A stretch of 64,000 bases of DNA from Buddleja alternifolia (Eukaryota > Streptophyta > Magnoliopsida > Lamiales > Scrophulariaceae): NCBI GenBank assembly GCA_019426215.1, contig CM033408.1, positions 5,211,077 to 5,275,076 on the forward strand, written 5' to 3'. Position 1 is the stretch's first letter; each line of letters opens with the position of its first letter. Below, in pieces: positions 20,656 through 31,622 of this stretch. The notes beneath the pieces are model-generated. The model saw only the letters and a list, made by a program, of their open reading frames with translations. It was not told where the DNA came from and did not search any database. A program made the translations under genes and the position numbers.

Positions 20656-23600
20656 CTTTTTGCTATGCCTGAAACAGTGTTGGGAATTTTCCCTGATGTA
20701 GGTGCCTCTTACTTTCTGTCAAGACTCCCCGGATTCTTTGGTAATTGTTATTATGTCCTTGTGTTCTTCATTTCCTACGTTTCAAGGCAGACGTGCCACC
20801 TTTCCGATGAATTTGCAGTATAATTAGAGATAGCGTGTGGCTTATCCTTTATCACCCGTCAGATTATGCCATCGATTTTGGGGTTAGGGATATTTATATG
20901 CAGGGATGGATTCAGGGGGGGCCTTGGGGGGGCGCCCGAGAATTCAAAATTTAACCCGAGGGCAATGATAATTTTATGCTTTGGCCCCCCAAGGTTATCT
21001 TAATTTGTTTCCGTTATGTAACCACTCCTTGCTCTGGCCGAGTTGGCAAGTGGCATTGGGTTAAGGCCTTCCTCTTTGGTTTGTACGGGTGCAGGTTCGA
21101 ATCTTCCTGCCCCCTACTTTGATTGCATTTTTCCTTTCATGTCCTTTTTCTAAGTTCTTATTTTTAATCACTTTAATTTTTATTTTTTTATCCAAAGTAC
21201 TTATTTCAAATTTGAAAAAAAGTTAAAATTATCAACTATTATAATAATTTTGTTGTACCAAAATAATAATATTAATAATTTTCTGTTTGAACTCTCTCAT
21301 ATACTTATTAGAATGAGAATTAACAAATAAATAGTATTATTGAGAAGGGAACAAAATACAACAAATCTAAAGACAAGAAAAATTCATAATCATTCAATTA
21401 TCGAAAGTTTATCCACAACATGGTATGCATAAAATGATTAAATTAGTGTTAATAGTTCTTAATTTATATTAAATGAGAAAAAGTGTGGAGCTTTATACTG
21501 CCAGCTCAACATTTCATCCCATGGAAGATCTAGAATTGCTTAATATTGAACATATTTATGAATTACCAAGTTTTATCCAACTATTATGAACTTGATATGA
21601 CCCACCGTTTGGAGTTTAATAGGTATCTGCAACATATGAACTATATCAACAATTAAAGATGGAAAGAAAGGATGTTGTGTACCCTCTAATTAATTGTTTA
21701 ATTTGTTTGATAGACTATTTCTTTTACCACAAAGAGGTTCTTTCAGTCAATGAAATTGGCGAAAAATAAATATGAAAGAAGAATATGTTTACATTGTTTA
21801 ATTACATATATAGAGATACTGAGATAGTATTATAAAGAAAATTGATACAAAGTCATGAAAGAACGTCGTATACAACATCGCTAACTAGCTTAAAAATTTG
21901 TTTATATATTTCGAGACTAATATAAATTTTATTGATGTTTAAATTTTTTACACGTGACAATTGTATTTTTGTTATCTATTAAAACAAAATTTAATTTAAA
22001 TGTTTGCGCATATCTTGTCCAAAAAAAAAAATTCTTTTAAGAGTAACTCGGCTCCCCCAACAGCGCAATCCTGGATCCGTCCCTGTTTATATGCACACTC
22101 TCTCAAGTAGGGGTGTCTATGTAATTTACCCTTGTGCTTATGATGCCATAATCCAGTCGGTGCAGGAGCAGGAGCTGCTCTATTAGACATTTTAGAAACC
22201 ACCATTGGTTTTGATGTGTATCGTTTATTGTAAGTTGAACTTTTTTGGCAGGAGAATATGTGGGTCTAACAGGGGCAAGGTTAGATGGTGCTGAAATGCT
22301 TGCATGTGGTCTAGCAACTCACTTTGTTAAGTCGGAGGTATAATCCTCTCCAAACTCTGTGAAAATCCTAAGCAATCTTTTCAACCAAATCGTTTTTTCC
22401 TCCTTTCCAACAGAAAAATGCCACGATAATTTTCACACCACATGGAACTTCCCGTGTGATAACCTATCTTATAGCTTGTTTTGAAAAGGTTCTCAAAAGC
22501 AGAAGCACCCTTTATGAGATTTCTAAACAGTAGCATCTGGTTCTTACGAAGTTTCACAATAATTTTGTTATGTTTTTTAAATTTGCGAACCGGTGCATAT
22601 GCGTGGTTATCTTGAATATGCTTTTATTATTGGACAGAGATTGTCATTGTTAGAGGAAGCACTCGTTAAAGCAGATTCCAGTAATCCAGCTGTTATCTCT
22701 TCTGCTGTTGGCGAATTCTCGCACGTACCAAATTTGAAGAAGAATAGTGCTTACCACAGGTATGATTATTCTCGAGTTTAGCATAATACAATTTTCTTCT
22801 CGGGCTTAGGAAAAAACAATTTTTTAAGAACTAGAAGGCCTTGTCAAGTATTTTCACAAATGTACACATTTTATATTTTGAATGAATCATTGATTTTGTT
22901 CCATTAGTGAACAGAAGCGTACTTGTCTTATCATGCGCCTATTTTTCTATTCTCATAGTCTGGTGACTGTTATCTGCAGGTTGAATACCATTAATAAATG
23001 TTTTTCCAGAAGAACGGTTGAAGAGATTATAATTGCCCTTGTAAGATGACAACGGATATCAGTTTTAGTCGGTGCTTCTTGTCCAGGCAATGCTTGAATT
23101 CTTGCAGTTTTTTTTTTTTGAATTTCTCTAGGAGACGGAAGCTGCTGAGAAGAAGGACGATTGGATCTCTTCCACAATTCAATCATTAAAGAAAGCATCC
23201 CCGATGAGCCTCAAAATTTCCTTCAGATCGGTATGATCAGTAACCTTTATTCAGCTTGCCAGGACAAGTGAAGATGAATTTCTATAATTTAAATATTGGA
23301 ATAAATGACAGCTCTAATAACTGAACATTTGAGATTAAAGTGATTGATAATTATCATAAAGAAAAAGCTGTAATGATATCAGAAAATTAGTTATGCTTAT
23401 TGTGATTTTAATTAAAATACAATCTACCTTATTTCGGATCCAGGATATATCTTGCAATATCATTGTTGTTTTAAGTTCCAGAAGTTGGTAAAGTTTGAGA
23501 GATTCAAGTATCTGAATTTTTATTTGTTGGTATATCAAATACATACAGATTAGAAAAGGAAGGCTTGAGGGCATCGGGAAATGCCTCGCCCGAGAATTCA

Positions 23601-24048
23601 GAATGATTTGTCATGTGATGCAGGGAGAAATCAACAAGGATTTTATCGAGGTATAGAAAACGGACCAATCAAATTTCTCCTATTTCTCCTCTCAATATCA
23701 ATACTCATTACATAATTTCTAAAATCTATTTCAAATTCAGGGCTGCAGAGCTATACTGTTGGACAAGGATAGGAATCCAAAGGTGCATAAGCATTCGTAT
23801 TTATTGTTTTAAAAATCAACTTTATTACTATATTGAATAATAAATAAAATGAAAAAACTAAATTTATCGAAATTTTTAAATTTTTTTTTCTTGTTTCTCC
23901 TATTTTGCAGTGGGAGCCATCCAAGGTAGAGTTAATCAGCGAGGAAATGGTCGACTGCTACTTCTCCAAGATAAATGAGGACGAGTGGGAAGATTTAAAA
24001 CTCCCGGTGAGGTCAAATTTACCTGCATACGCCATTGCTAAACTTTGA
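20656..24048 (+). CDS. CHY1: 3-hydroxyisobutyryl-CoA hydrolase (CHY1-like), 3' eight exons
   Basis: Eight exons with GT/AG borders join in frame: 20656-20740, 22252-22337, 22638-22759, 22980-23040, 23132-23230, 23549-23650, 23741-23782 and 23911-24048. They give 244 residues and a stop. The first visible exon has MPETVLGIFPDVGASYFLSR, the signature of the ECH_2 / HIBYL-CoA hydrolase family, in which the Glu and the Asp of PDVG are taken as catalytic. Later exons contain EYVGLTGARLDG and EFRMICHVM. The product hydrolyses 3-hydroxyisobutyryl-CoA in valine breakdown. The C terminus is AKL, a PTS1 signal, which points to the peroxisomal CHY1 form rather than the mitochondrial homologues. Known CHY1 proteins are about 380 residues, so about 135 N-terminal residues are missing. 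No upstream exon is visible between 19920 and 20655 or further left. The gene is either split by a very large intron full of transposons or truncated. Confidence 0.88.
20901..22085. mobile_element. Non-autonomous hAT-like element in CHY1 intron
   Basis: Terminal inverted repeats CAGGGATGGATTCAGG (left) and its near complement at the right end (CAGGGACGGATCCAGG read on the minus strand). It is flanked by a perfect 8-bp duplication TTTATATG (20893-20900 and 22086-22093), the size typical of hAT. No transposase is seen; the interior is AT-rich and contains a tRNA-like segment. Confidence 0.85.
21031..21115 (+). repeat. tRNA-like segment (A and B boxes), possible SINE head
   Basis: TGGCCGAGTTGG at 21035 resembles a tRNA A box, and GGTTCGAATC at 21094-21103 is a perfect B box about 47 bp downstream. 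The rest does not fold into a clear tRNA by eye, so a SINE head or tRNA pseudogene is more likely than a functional tRNA. Confidence 0.45.
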
Positions 24049-25052
24049 ATTTTATTCTCAACGGTTCGTATTAATATATAAAGCAACAGAGCTTCGAATA
24101 ATATATATATGCATGGAAAATTCCTCAAACAATATTGTAATAAATGCTAGTTGAACATATTCAATAAATTTGCCGGATAAGTAATTAGATCGTAACGGAG
24201 AAGTTCGTTAGAAAATTTTGCAGAATTCGTATGAGTAATCCAAACGAGAATCACTTTTGCGGGGGTTTTTCAAATGCAATAATCAAATTTTATAAATAAA
24301 ACACTTAAAAACTTGAGGTTTAAGGCTTTAAAAATTAAATTATTGTATTAATTCAATACTAAAATATTTGCAGGATAAAATGAATGCCATCAAGATTACA
24401 TTTCTAGAATAATTTATTGTTTTATTAATTAATACTCTACAATTTTAGTTGAATAATTTATTATTTTATTAATTAATGCTCTACAATTTTAGTTGAATAA
24501 TTTTGTTTGAGGATTAGGTCAAACTCAGGTAAGACATTTGAGTTCTCAAGTGCAATTTGTCTAAAGTCGGTAGCCAGAAGATTTTGAATACTACACAATA
24601 GTCGAGACCAATGGCTTTATATTTTAGGTCACTGAAAAGATTTAAACTTAAGGGCCGGTCTCCAATTACAGTTGATGGAGAAATTTAATGATAATGTTTG
24701 AAGGAAAAATTAAATGCCCAAAACTTTGATTCTTCAATATATATATACATATTTGACAATATAAACACTTTGTAATATAAAAACGTTACAAAAGTCTTTT
24801 GCTTTGTTATATTAGCGTGAAACATGGAGTGAAACATGGAGAAAAGACGTGGACAATGGTTAATGGAGAATGTTTTGGTAAAAAAATGGTCTAAAATCTT
24901 ATTATAATATTTAAAAAGAATCCAAATTCATGGTTCCATTTTTTTTCTTATGTGGACAATGATGTGGATGTGTTAGTTTTGCTCATTTGTGACATGTAGA
25001 CTTAATTCCATATTTAAGTTACTAATTAATCTTAGTATGGTAATATACATAT
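24049..25052. other. CHY1 3' flank, AT-rich, with a 44-bp tandem duplication
   Basis: No gene is seen. 24407-24450 is repeated at 24451-24494 with two differences. 24884-24958 resembles 27843-27920. Confidence 0.5.
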
Positions 25053-27089
25053 AGGGTATGGATCAAATACATCCTATTGGATTAGGTAAGATATAAGACT
25101 CAATCTACACCATTGATAACACTTGATCCTAAGGTCTGGATTTAACCCATTTTTCAGATTATATAATATTTTTTAATGCTAGTAGGGGCATTTTAGTCAA
25201 CAAATCGTAACAAACTCATGCAATTATTATGCAGGATCAAAATCAAATCTCTGTTATTGCTCCATAACAGATTCTGTTTCTCAATTCATTTTTTATTTCT
25301 AATTATAATTCGATCCAAAATTATCAATTTCATTACCAAAACGTAAAATTTCTTCATCATTCATCAATTCTGCTTCCAAATTCATTTTTTTCTTTCGAAT
25401 CATAATCGCCAATTCATCGTCATCACGAATTCTACATTTTTTCCCTCCATTATCAATAGTTTTTTATTACGTCATTGTCAAGCCATCACCTGCGTCGCCG
25501 AAGAACAGCCATGGCGGAAGCTGTTGTTGCTACTTAAATAATTGATTTGAATTTGGAAGCTCCTAATGAGAAATTGGAAATTAATTAATCACACATAATT
25601 TCAATTTCATTATTATGGAAAAAGCTTTAGCCACATGAGACTATGCACAGGTAATGGGATGATGAATGAATAATTCTTCAGCCAATATACTATATAATGA
25701 GTTACAATACACTGTATTATGTGTTATAACATAATGTATAATGACTTATAAGATACTGTATAATAATTATAAAATTGTAATTGTATGATGTATAAACACA
25801 CACTCTATAATGAGTTGTAAGATACTGTATAAAATGTTATAACATACTGTATAGTTGTTTATATGATACTATATAATGGTTTGAAATCACTAATTATATG
25901 TCACTAATCACACACTGTATATTACAGTTGTATTTATTGTATAATGGTTTACAAACTACTGTATAATGGTTTATAAGCTACTGTATGATGGTTTAAAAAA
26001 TCACTAATTGTGATGTCACTAAATACTACATTGTATATCACCACTCATCTACTGCGTTTTGCTTTAAAAAATAATAAAAAATATATATATTTTAAATTTC
26101 CGAAAGGCAAAAACTGTTTTTGGAATTTGGTCCCAAGCTCTACTTCAATCTTGTAGGAAACGTCGTTTTAAAAATAACTCAGTATATCGGGTCCAAATTC
26201 CATCGTTTTAATAGGTTTTTTCGCGTTTTTGTGTTTTCAGTAGGATTTTTATTTTTATTTTTATTTATTTCCATTATTTTTGTACTTTACTTTGTTTATA
26301 TTTACTGTATATTTGATTATTAACTATTATATAATAGATTAATTAGCTATTGGATTCACTGTATAATGGCTTATATGATACTGTATAATAGATTATAATA
26401 TACTGTATAATGTAGTACAAAATGCTGTATAATATATTCAACTGATTGTTGAAAGGAGCACAATCACATGTTGTATATCCCTATTGTATGAACTGTATAA
26501 TGTAATATAATACGCTGTATAATGTAATATAATGAGCTGTATAATGTGTTCAAATCACAATATATGGTATATCACCATTATAGTTTACTAATTAAGCAAT
26601 ATACAGAAATAACAGAACATTCAAAAATAAAAAATCAAAGCAAATAACAGTGATGTAAGCGAAAACATGTGGAATTCAATCTTTTCAGATTCTGGGTTTG
26701 CAATCTCGATTTTCAGAATTTTTTCGTGGGTTTCAAAATTTCCAGAACATGTGGGTTTCAGAATTTTTTTTTGTAATAATCGAACGAAATCTGAGGTTAA
26801 TACGATTCTATAAATTGATTGCGTTAATCTTGGGCTGAGATTGTGATAATAAATGGCTGAGTTCGTGGGTATCAGTTTTTGAGAGATTGCAGGAGATGAT
26901 TGCCGTTAGTTTTGTTAAATGGGTGATGTATAATTTTGCCATTTTGTCCATTATACCCCTAATCCCTATTTTCCATTTTTCGTGCCTGTTTCTTTCTTAT
27001 TTTTTGGACTGTTGGATTTAATGTATCCAATGATGTATATTGGGTCTTAGATCTTATCTAAGAGAGTGTATGTATTCGATCTTGACCCT
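25053..27089. mobile_element. 2-kb terminal-inverted-repeat DNA element (MULE- or hAT-like)
   Basis: The first and last ~95 bp are degenerate inverted repeats beginning AGGGTATGGATCAAATACAT and AGGGTCAAGATCGAATACAT (the second on the minus strand); weaker similarity reaches about 200 bp inward. An 8-bp duplication ATACATAT flanks it (25045-25052 and 27090-27097), but the flank is AT-repetitive, so this may be chance. Long TIRs suggest a Mutator-like element and the TSD suggests hAT. There is no transposase. Confidence 0.6.
25690..26560. repeat. Degenerate dispersed repeats with the core ACTGTATAATG
   Basis: Within the TIR element the word ACTGTATAATG, or a one-base variant, occurs many times at irregular intervals of about 20-40 bp in two blocks (25690-26040 and 26340-26560). 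Between them are words such as GTTATAA and TTTATAAG. No ORF crosses it. Confidence 0.6.
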
Positions 27090-27093
27090 ATAC

Positions 27094-27097
<4 letters not shown>

Positions 27098-27131
<34 letters not shown>

Positions 27132-27730
27132 TATATTGCATAACTCATTCTTTTATTTTTGTAACATTTTTTCAATTCCTTACTTTCTAAAAATACCACT
27201 CTATATTCTTCCTCACGCAGCAAAAAAAACTCTATTTTCTTCCTTGAATTTGGGCTATCGGTTATGTCATATATAATTTCCTTAATCAAATACTACAATC
27301 AATCCAATATGTATTTATTATTTCTTTGACTATTATTTCTTCCCTTAATTTATTACATTTGAATAATCATATCATAAATTATAATTTAATTTGATATAAA
27401 AATCATTGTTCAATCTCATTCATACGTGCAAATGGTATAGATATGTGATACACCCTATATGTAATTAATTATTATATAACTTATTTTAATACATAATGGT
27501 AATTTTGGTTCGGTCTTTTTTCTATATTTATGGTTAAGCTCTCTAATATTAGTATCTTTCCATAATTGCAAATTTCAGAAATGGTTATTTTCAAATATAA
27601 GCTAATTTTAATTAATATTAAAATGCTGATCTTGATTTGGTCAATTGAATGCAGAAACGTTATTTTTGTTCATTTACTTTAAATATGTATTAACCCCCCC
27701 CCCCACCCCACCCCACCCCACCCCATACAC

Positions 27731-27765
<35 letters not shown>

Positions 27766-27923
27766 TATATAATAATTACCCTTCAAATTTGAATTGATAA
27801 GGAAAATACTATTACGTTATTAATGGCAAGGATATATCAATTTCTAAAATCATATCTTATTATCTTATTATAATATTTAAAAAGAATCCAAATCTATGTT
27901 TCCATCTCTCTCCTATGTGGAGA
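27098..27923. other. Spacer with compound microsatellites
   Basis: (AT)n(GT)n at 27095-27131; a poly-C / CCCCA run at 27695-27725 followed by (AT)n at 27730-27763. 27843-27920 repeats the sequence at 24884-24958. No gene. Confidence 0.6.
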
Positions 27924-27944
27924 CACTACTACAAAAATATACTA

Positions 27945-28186
27945 TTACAGCGATTTTGGTAAAACCGCTGAACGGAGGTACTTATTACAGCGGTTTTGGT
28001 AAAACCGCTGTAATAGGGCTCCTCGGTTTGGACCTATTATAGCGGTTCGTCTCTGAACCGCTGTAGCAGGACATATTACAGCGGTTCAGAGACGAACCGC
28101 TGTAATATGTCAGTAAAAAAAATATATATATAAAAAAAAAATCGGCCTATTACAGCGGTTCGTACCCAAACCGCTATAATAGGCGG
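27945..28186. repeat. Left subterminal palindromic repeats of the CACTA element
   Basis: Five modules of about 34 bp, each an inverted pair of TATTACAGCGGTT with a short spacer. Such arrays bind the TNPA-type protein in En/Spm. Confidence 0.85.
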
Positions 28187-28199
28187 CGGGATTATTAAC

Positions 28200-28472
28200 C
28201 CTAAACGGGCCGCCTCCCCCCAAAAATCACAACTCTCTCTCCTCATTATTACACCACCACCACCACCCTCCTCGTCGCCGACCGCCTCCACCACCACCAT
28301 CTCTCTCTCTCTACTCGGTCTCTCTCTCACTTTCGGTCGTCCCCCGCCGCCATCCACCTCCGCCGTTCGGTATCTCTCTCTCTATCTCTGTCTCTCTCTC
28401 TCTCTTTCTCTCTTTCTATATATATATATATATGTGCATATATATATGTATATATTCTATATATATATTTAA

Positions 28473-28509
<37 letters not shown>

Positions 28510-28585
28510 AGCACCGCCGCCGCCGCCGCTTTCGCCGCCGCCGCCGCTACCACCACCACCATTTAGTTTGTGCGAATTTGGGGTA
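28200..28585. repeat. CT-, AT-, CCG- and CCA-rich low-complexity leader
   Basis: Alternating (CT)n, (AT)n, (CCG)n and (CCACCA)n tracts just inside the subterminal repeats. This is where a 5' untranslated leader of the transposase transcript would start. Open frames here are repeat artefacts. Confidence 0.6.
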
Positions 28586-28659
28586 ATTTTTTTAGATAAA
28601 TACACACACACACACACTCATACACATATAGAGTATAGAGTTTGAGTTAGATAAATATT

Positions 28660-28870
28660 TGTGCATGTATATTTGTGTACGTGTGGGTGTATGTATATAT
28701 ATTTGTGTATGTGTGGGTGTATGAATATATATTTGTGTATGTATGGATGTATGTATATTTGTGTATATGTGGGTGTATGTATATATATTTGAGTATGTGT
28801 GGGTGCATGTATATTTGTGTATTTGTATATGTGTGGGTGTATGTATATTTGTGTATGTGTAGGTGTACAC
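28660..28870. repeat. GT-rich minisatellite, 28-34 bp period
   Basis: About seven units of the type ATTTGTGTATGTGTGGGTG plus TATGTATAT, with small changes and one longer unit. It lies between the leader and the duplicated intron-like block. Confidence 0.75.
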
Positions 28871-28872
28871 AA

Positions 28873-29340
28873 ATCTTGAGATTTGCCTATTTTTGTGGAA
28901 AATTTAAGGGAAATAGGGACTTGACTGGATTTAGGGTTAATTTGGGTTAGTCGGGTGTTAATTACGTTAAATTTGGGATTAAATTGTGGTTATTTTGTGG
29001 TTTAGGGTACATTGATCCAACTAATGATCTATATTTATACTTAGTTGTTGAAAATATGATGCTTTGTTTGTAGTTTTATGTGATTTATATAATCCAACTG
29101 GTGATCAATATTTGTAGTTGCTTGAAATATTATGCTTTATGTGATCCAACTGGTGATCAATATTTTCGTATAGTGAGATCGACATTTTGGGTTTGTTGTG
29201 GGTGAAAGATTAGAATGTTGGGTTTGTTGTAGTTGAAAGATACAAATTTTGTTGGTTGCAAGTTTGAGGAAGATTAAGTCGAGAACTTGATAGAAATTTT
29301 TGCGTTGTTACTTTGCCAATTTTTTTCTAGAATAATGGGA
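28873..29340 (+). repeat. CACTA internal direct repeat, copy upstream of TNP2
   Basis: Matches 46754-47212 closely over about 460 bp. It contains repeated words GATCCAACTGGTGATC spaced about 55-60 bp apart. A 3' splice-like AG at 29415-29416 lies between it and the TNP2 start codon. Confidence 0.8.
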
Positions 29341-29423
29341 AATAAATTAAAATAAAAATTATTTAATTAATTCAACTATCAACTAATGTTAAAATTGCTT
29401 AATTTAATTAATTCAGAATCAAG

Positions 29424-30010
29424 ATGGATCGAAGTTGGATTTTAGCGGATCGTATGTCGGAACAATATGAGAAAGGAGTGAAAGAGTTCATCAAGTTTGC
29501 AATTGAGCATGCACCACATCGAACTAGGACCACTTGTTCGTGTTTACGTTGTTATTTTGGAAAGAGAATTAGTCCACGTGACTTGGAAGATCATTTGGTG
29601 TGTAATGGAATTGATAAAAGCTACACACGTTGGACAAGACGCGGTGAAAGCAGTGTCACGTCAGATGATTTGGGTGGTACATCATATACATCATAGGATT
29701 TCAACATGAATGATTATGAGCCTAATCGTTTGGAGGAGATGACAAATGTGATTGAGGAGGATTTGTGAAATTGTCCTAAAATGTTTGACAATTTGACAAG
29801 TGATTCAAAGACACCACTGTATAGTGGTAGTAAATTCACAAGATTGAAAGCAATCCTAAACCTATACAAGTCAAAAGCCAACAATGGGTGGAGTGATAAG
29901 AGTTTCACAGAATTACTTGGTCTATTAAAAAGCATGCTACCAGAGGATAATGTGTTACCTACTCATACTTATGAGGCCAAACGGATGTTAACCTCAATTG
30001 GCATGAGATA
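29424..30010 (+). pseudogene. TNP2-type transposase, 5' part (interrupted)
   Basis: It starts at ATG 29424 with MDRSWILADRMSEQYEKGV, the N-terminal transposase-associated domain (PF13963) with CSCLRC. The same frame continues past TAG at 29694 and TGA near 29766 into NGWSDKSFTELL and TYEAKRML, the conserved pre-transposase region of TNP2. The frame is then cut at 30010 by the LTR of the Sirevirus-like element and resumes at 43981. TNP2/TNPD is the catalytic CACTA transposase. The two stops show it was inactivated, though the order relative to the insertion is not known. Confidence 0.85.
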
Positions 30011-31509
30011 TGTTAGGAATTCATGTTAGATGTTTTGATGATGACAAGATAGGATTTTATGTTAGACCCCAAATATAATGTAAGTTTCTGATCAATGAAT
30101 AAGCGTTAAAAAAGTTTGTAATTTTATTTAGGCTTGTAATTTTTATTTTTGTAGAAATTAGACTAAGTATTAGATACCGAATCGCTAATAGAATTCTAGG
30201 TGAGTCTATTAGAAATGAAGTTGAAGATCAGCGTTTGAAGACAAACAAAGATGAAGATTTGTTCTTAGCGACTGTCAAACGCTAAAGGACTATCTCAGGA
30301 TTTATGGATCAAGTGCTCAAAACACTTCAGCGATCAATATCAGATTCACCTGAAATAAATCCTCAAGTTATGAAGGACTTAAATGCAATCATTCAACGAA
30401 CATTTATTTCAAACGGGAAATAAATTCAAATGCATTAAATGCCTGATAAGAGCATTAAATGTGATAAGCTATTATGACTTATGGACAAGCCACCTTTTTT
30501 ACTAGACTGTCAGAATTTCAGAGTTCAAAGCTGCTCCCGTCCAATCGGAACCAACAGAATTTCAGGAATGTCAGAGAAAAAGATAGAATCATGCGCCGCG
30601 TGGAAGGCACGCTCCTACATTTGTCCAACGGACATAATCCCAAGAAAATGCCTATAAATACCTCATTCCAGCAAACCCTAAACACAGATAGACATACGTA
30701 CATGCACAAGAAAACTTTGCTGAAATTCTCTTTCAAAGAAAAAACTTAGAAACTCCATAGCCAAAATTCTTCAAGCTTTTTACATACATTCTATACAGTC
30801 ACAAATATCTCAAACATCTTTCAAAGAAGAAACCTAAACTCTTATTGAGATATTCCAAGTTGTTTGATCTTTTCAAAAACAAACAAAACCTGTGACGAAA
30901 CCCTCAACCTTTCATCTGAGTGAGAAAGTTGTTGAAACCCCTTACATGCAGTATTTCTGAGTGAGAGAAGCTTGTAGAAGAAGATCTTCATTGGTGCTGA
31001 AATCTGTGTGATCAAAGAGCCCAAGATCATTTTAACCTATTTACTACCTTGTAGAAGATTCTGTGTGATTCTTTGAATCAACTTAGTAATTTCCCTCCAA
31101 GTGAAAAAGGAGAAGAAGGACGTAGTTGTGATTACATCACCCAGTGAACCTTACAATTTCTTGTGTCATTTACTTTCATTATTGTCTTGTTTTATATCAT
31201 ATTATTTATTCTGTAAAAGACAAGCTAATCTGCTAAGCGACTATTTAATTAAAACGAACGCTAAAGCTTTAAAATCATTTTTGCTGTGCTAACCCTGATT
31301 AAGTGATTCAAGCTTTACCCTACTTTGGTAAATTGCTAAAAGCACTAAGTCTAAGTTATCTTTACTGTAACGCTTGACCAAAGCGCTCAGCTTCCTAAGC
31401 GTTCTAACCTTTAAAAGTGATACGAAATTTTTGAAGTCGAAAAAGACTTCAGGGTCTATTCACCCCCCCCCCCCTTCTAGACCCTTTCGTATGCCACTTG
31501 GGACCACCA
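30011..31509 (+). repeat. 5' LTR of the Sirevirus-like element (1499 bp)
   Basis: Starts TGTTAGG, ends ACCACCA. TATA box TATAAATA at 30653-30660. A poly-C run lies near 31463-31475, close to the end. It closely resembles 42492-43980. Confidence 0.88.
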
Positions 31510-31511
31510 AG

Positions 31512-31523
31512 TGTATCAGAACG
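31512..31523 (+). promoter_or_regulatory. Degenerate Met-tRNA primer-binding site
   Basis: GTGTATCAGAAC just inside the 5' LTR matches 9 of 12 bases of the initiator Met site TGGTATCAGAGC. Confidence 0.55.
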
Positions 31524-31622
31524 GTTGAAGTAGAAACCTAAGCGTTTTCGAGCGTAACTGCTTGTTTAGATCCATTTTTCTAAAGTTAGTCGCTTTAAAA
31601 TTTTCTCTTAAACATCTCATTA

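Noticed and set aside
21031..21115. Functional tRNA gene in the hAT-like element
   Set aside because: A and B boxes exist but the acceptor stem does not pair clearly and no anticodon arm is evident. Kept only as a tRNA-like segment.
28076..28870. Several overlapping ORFs with repeats of Y, I, H, T or R, E
   Set aside because: They are translations of CT, AT, CCG and GT microsatellites and minisatellites in all frames.
28660..28870. Regular repeats that could suggest a CRISPR array
   Set aside because: The units follow each other without unique spacers, and this is a plant nuclear sequence. It is a minisatellite.
29714..29935. Minus-strand ORF in the TNP2 5' exon
   Set aside because: Shadow of the plus-strand TNP2 frame, which has recognisable conserved text.
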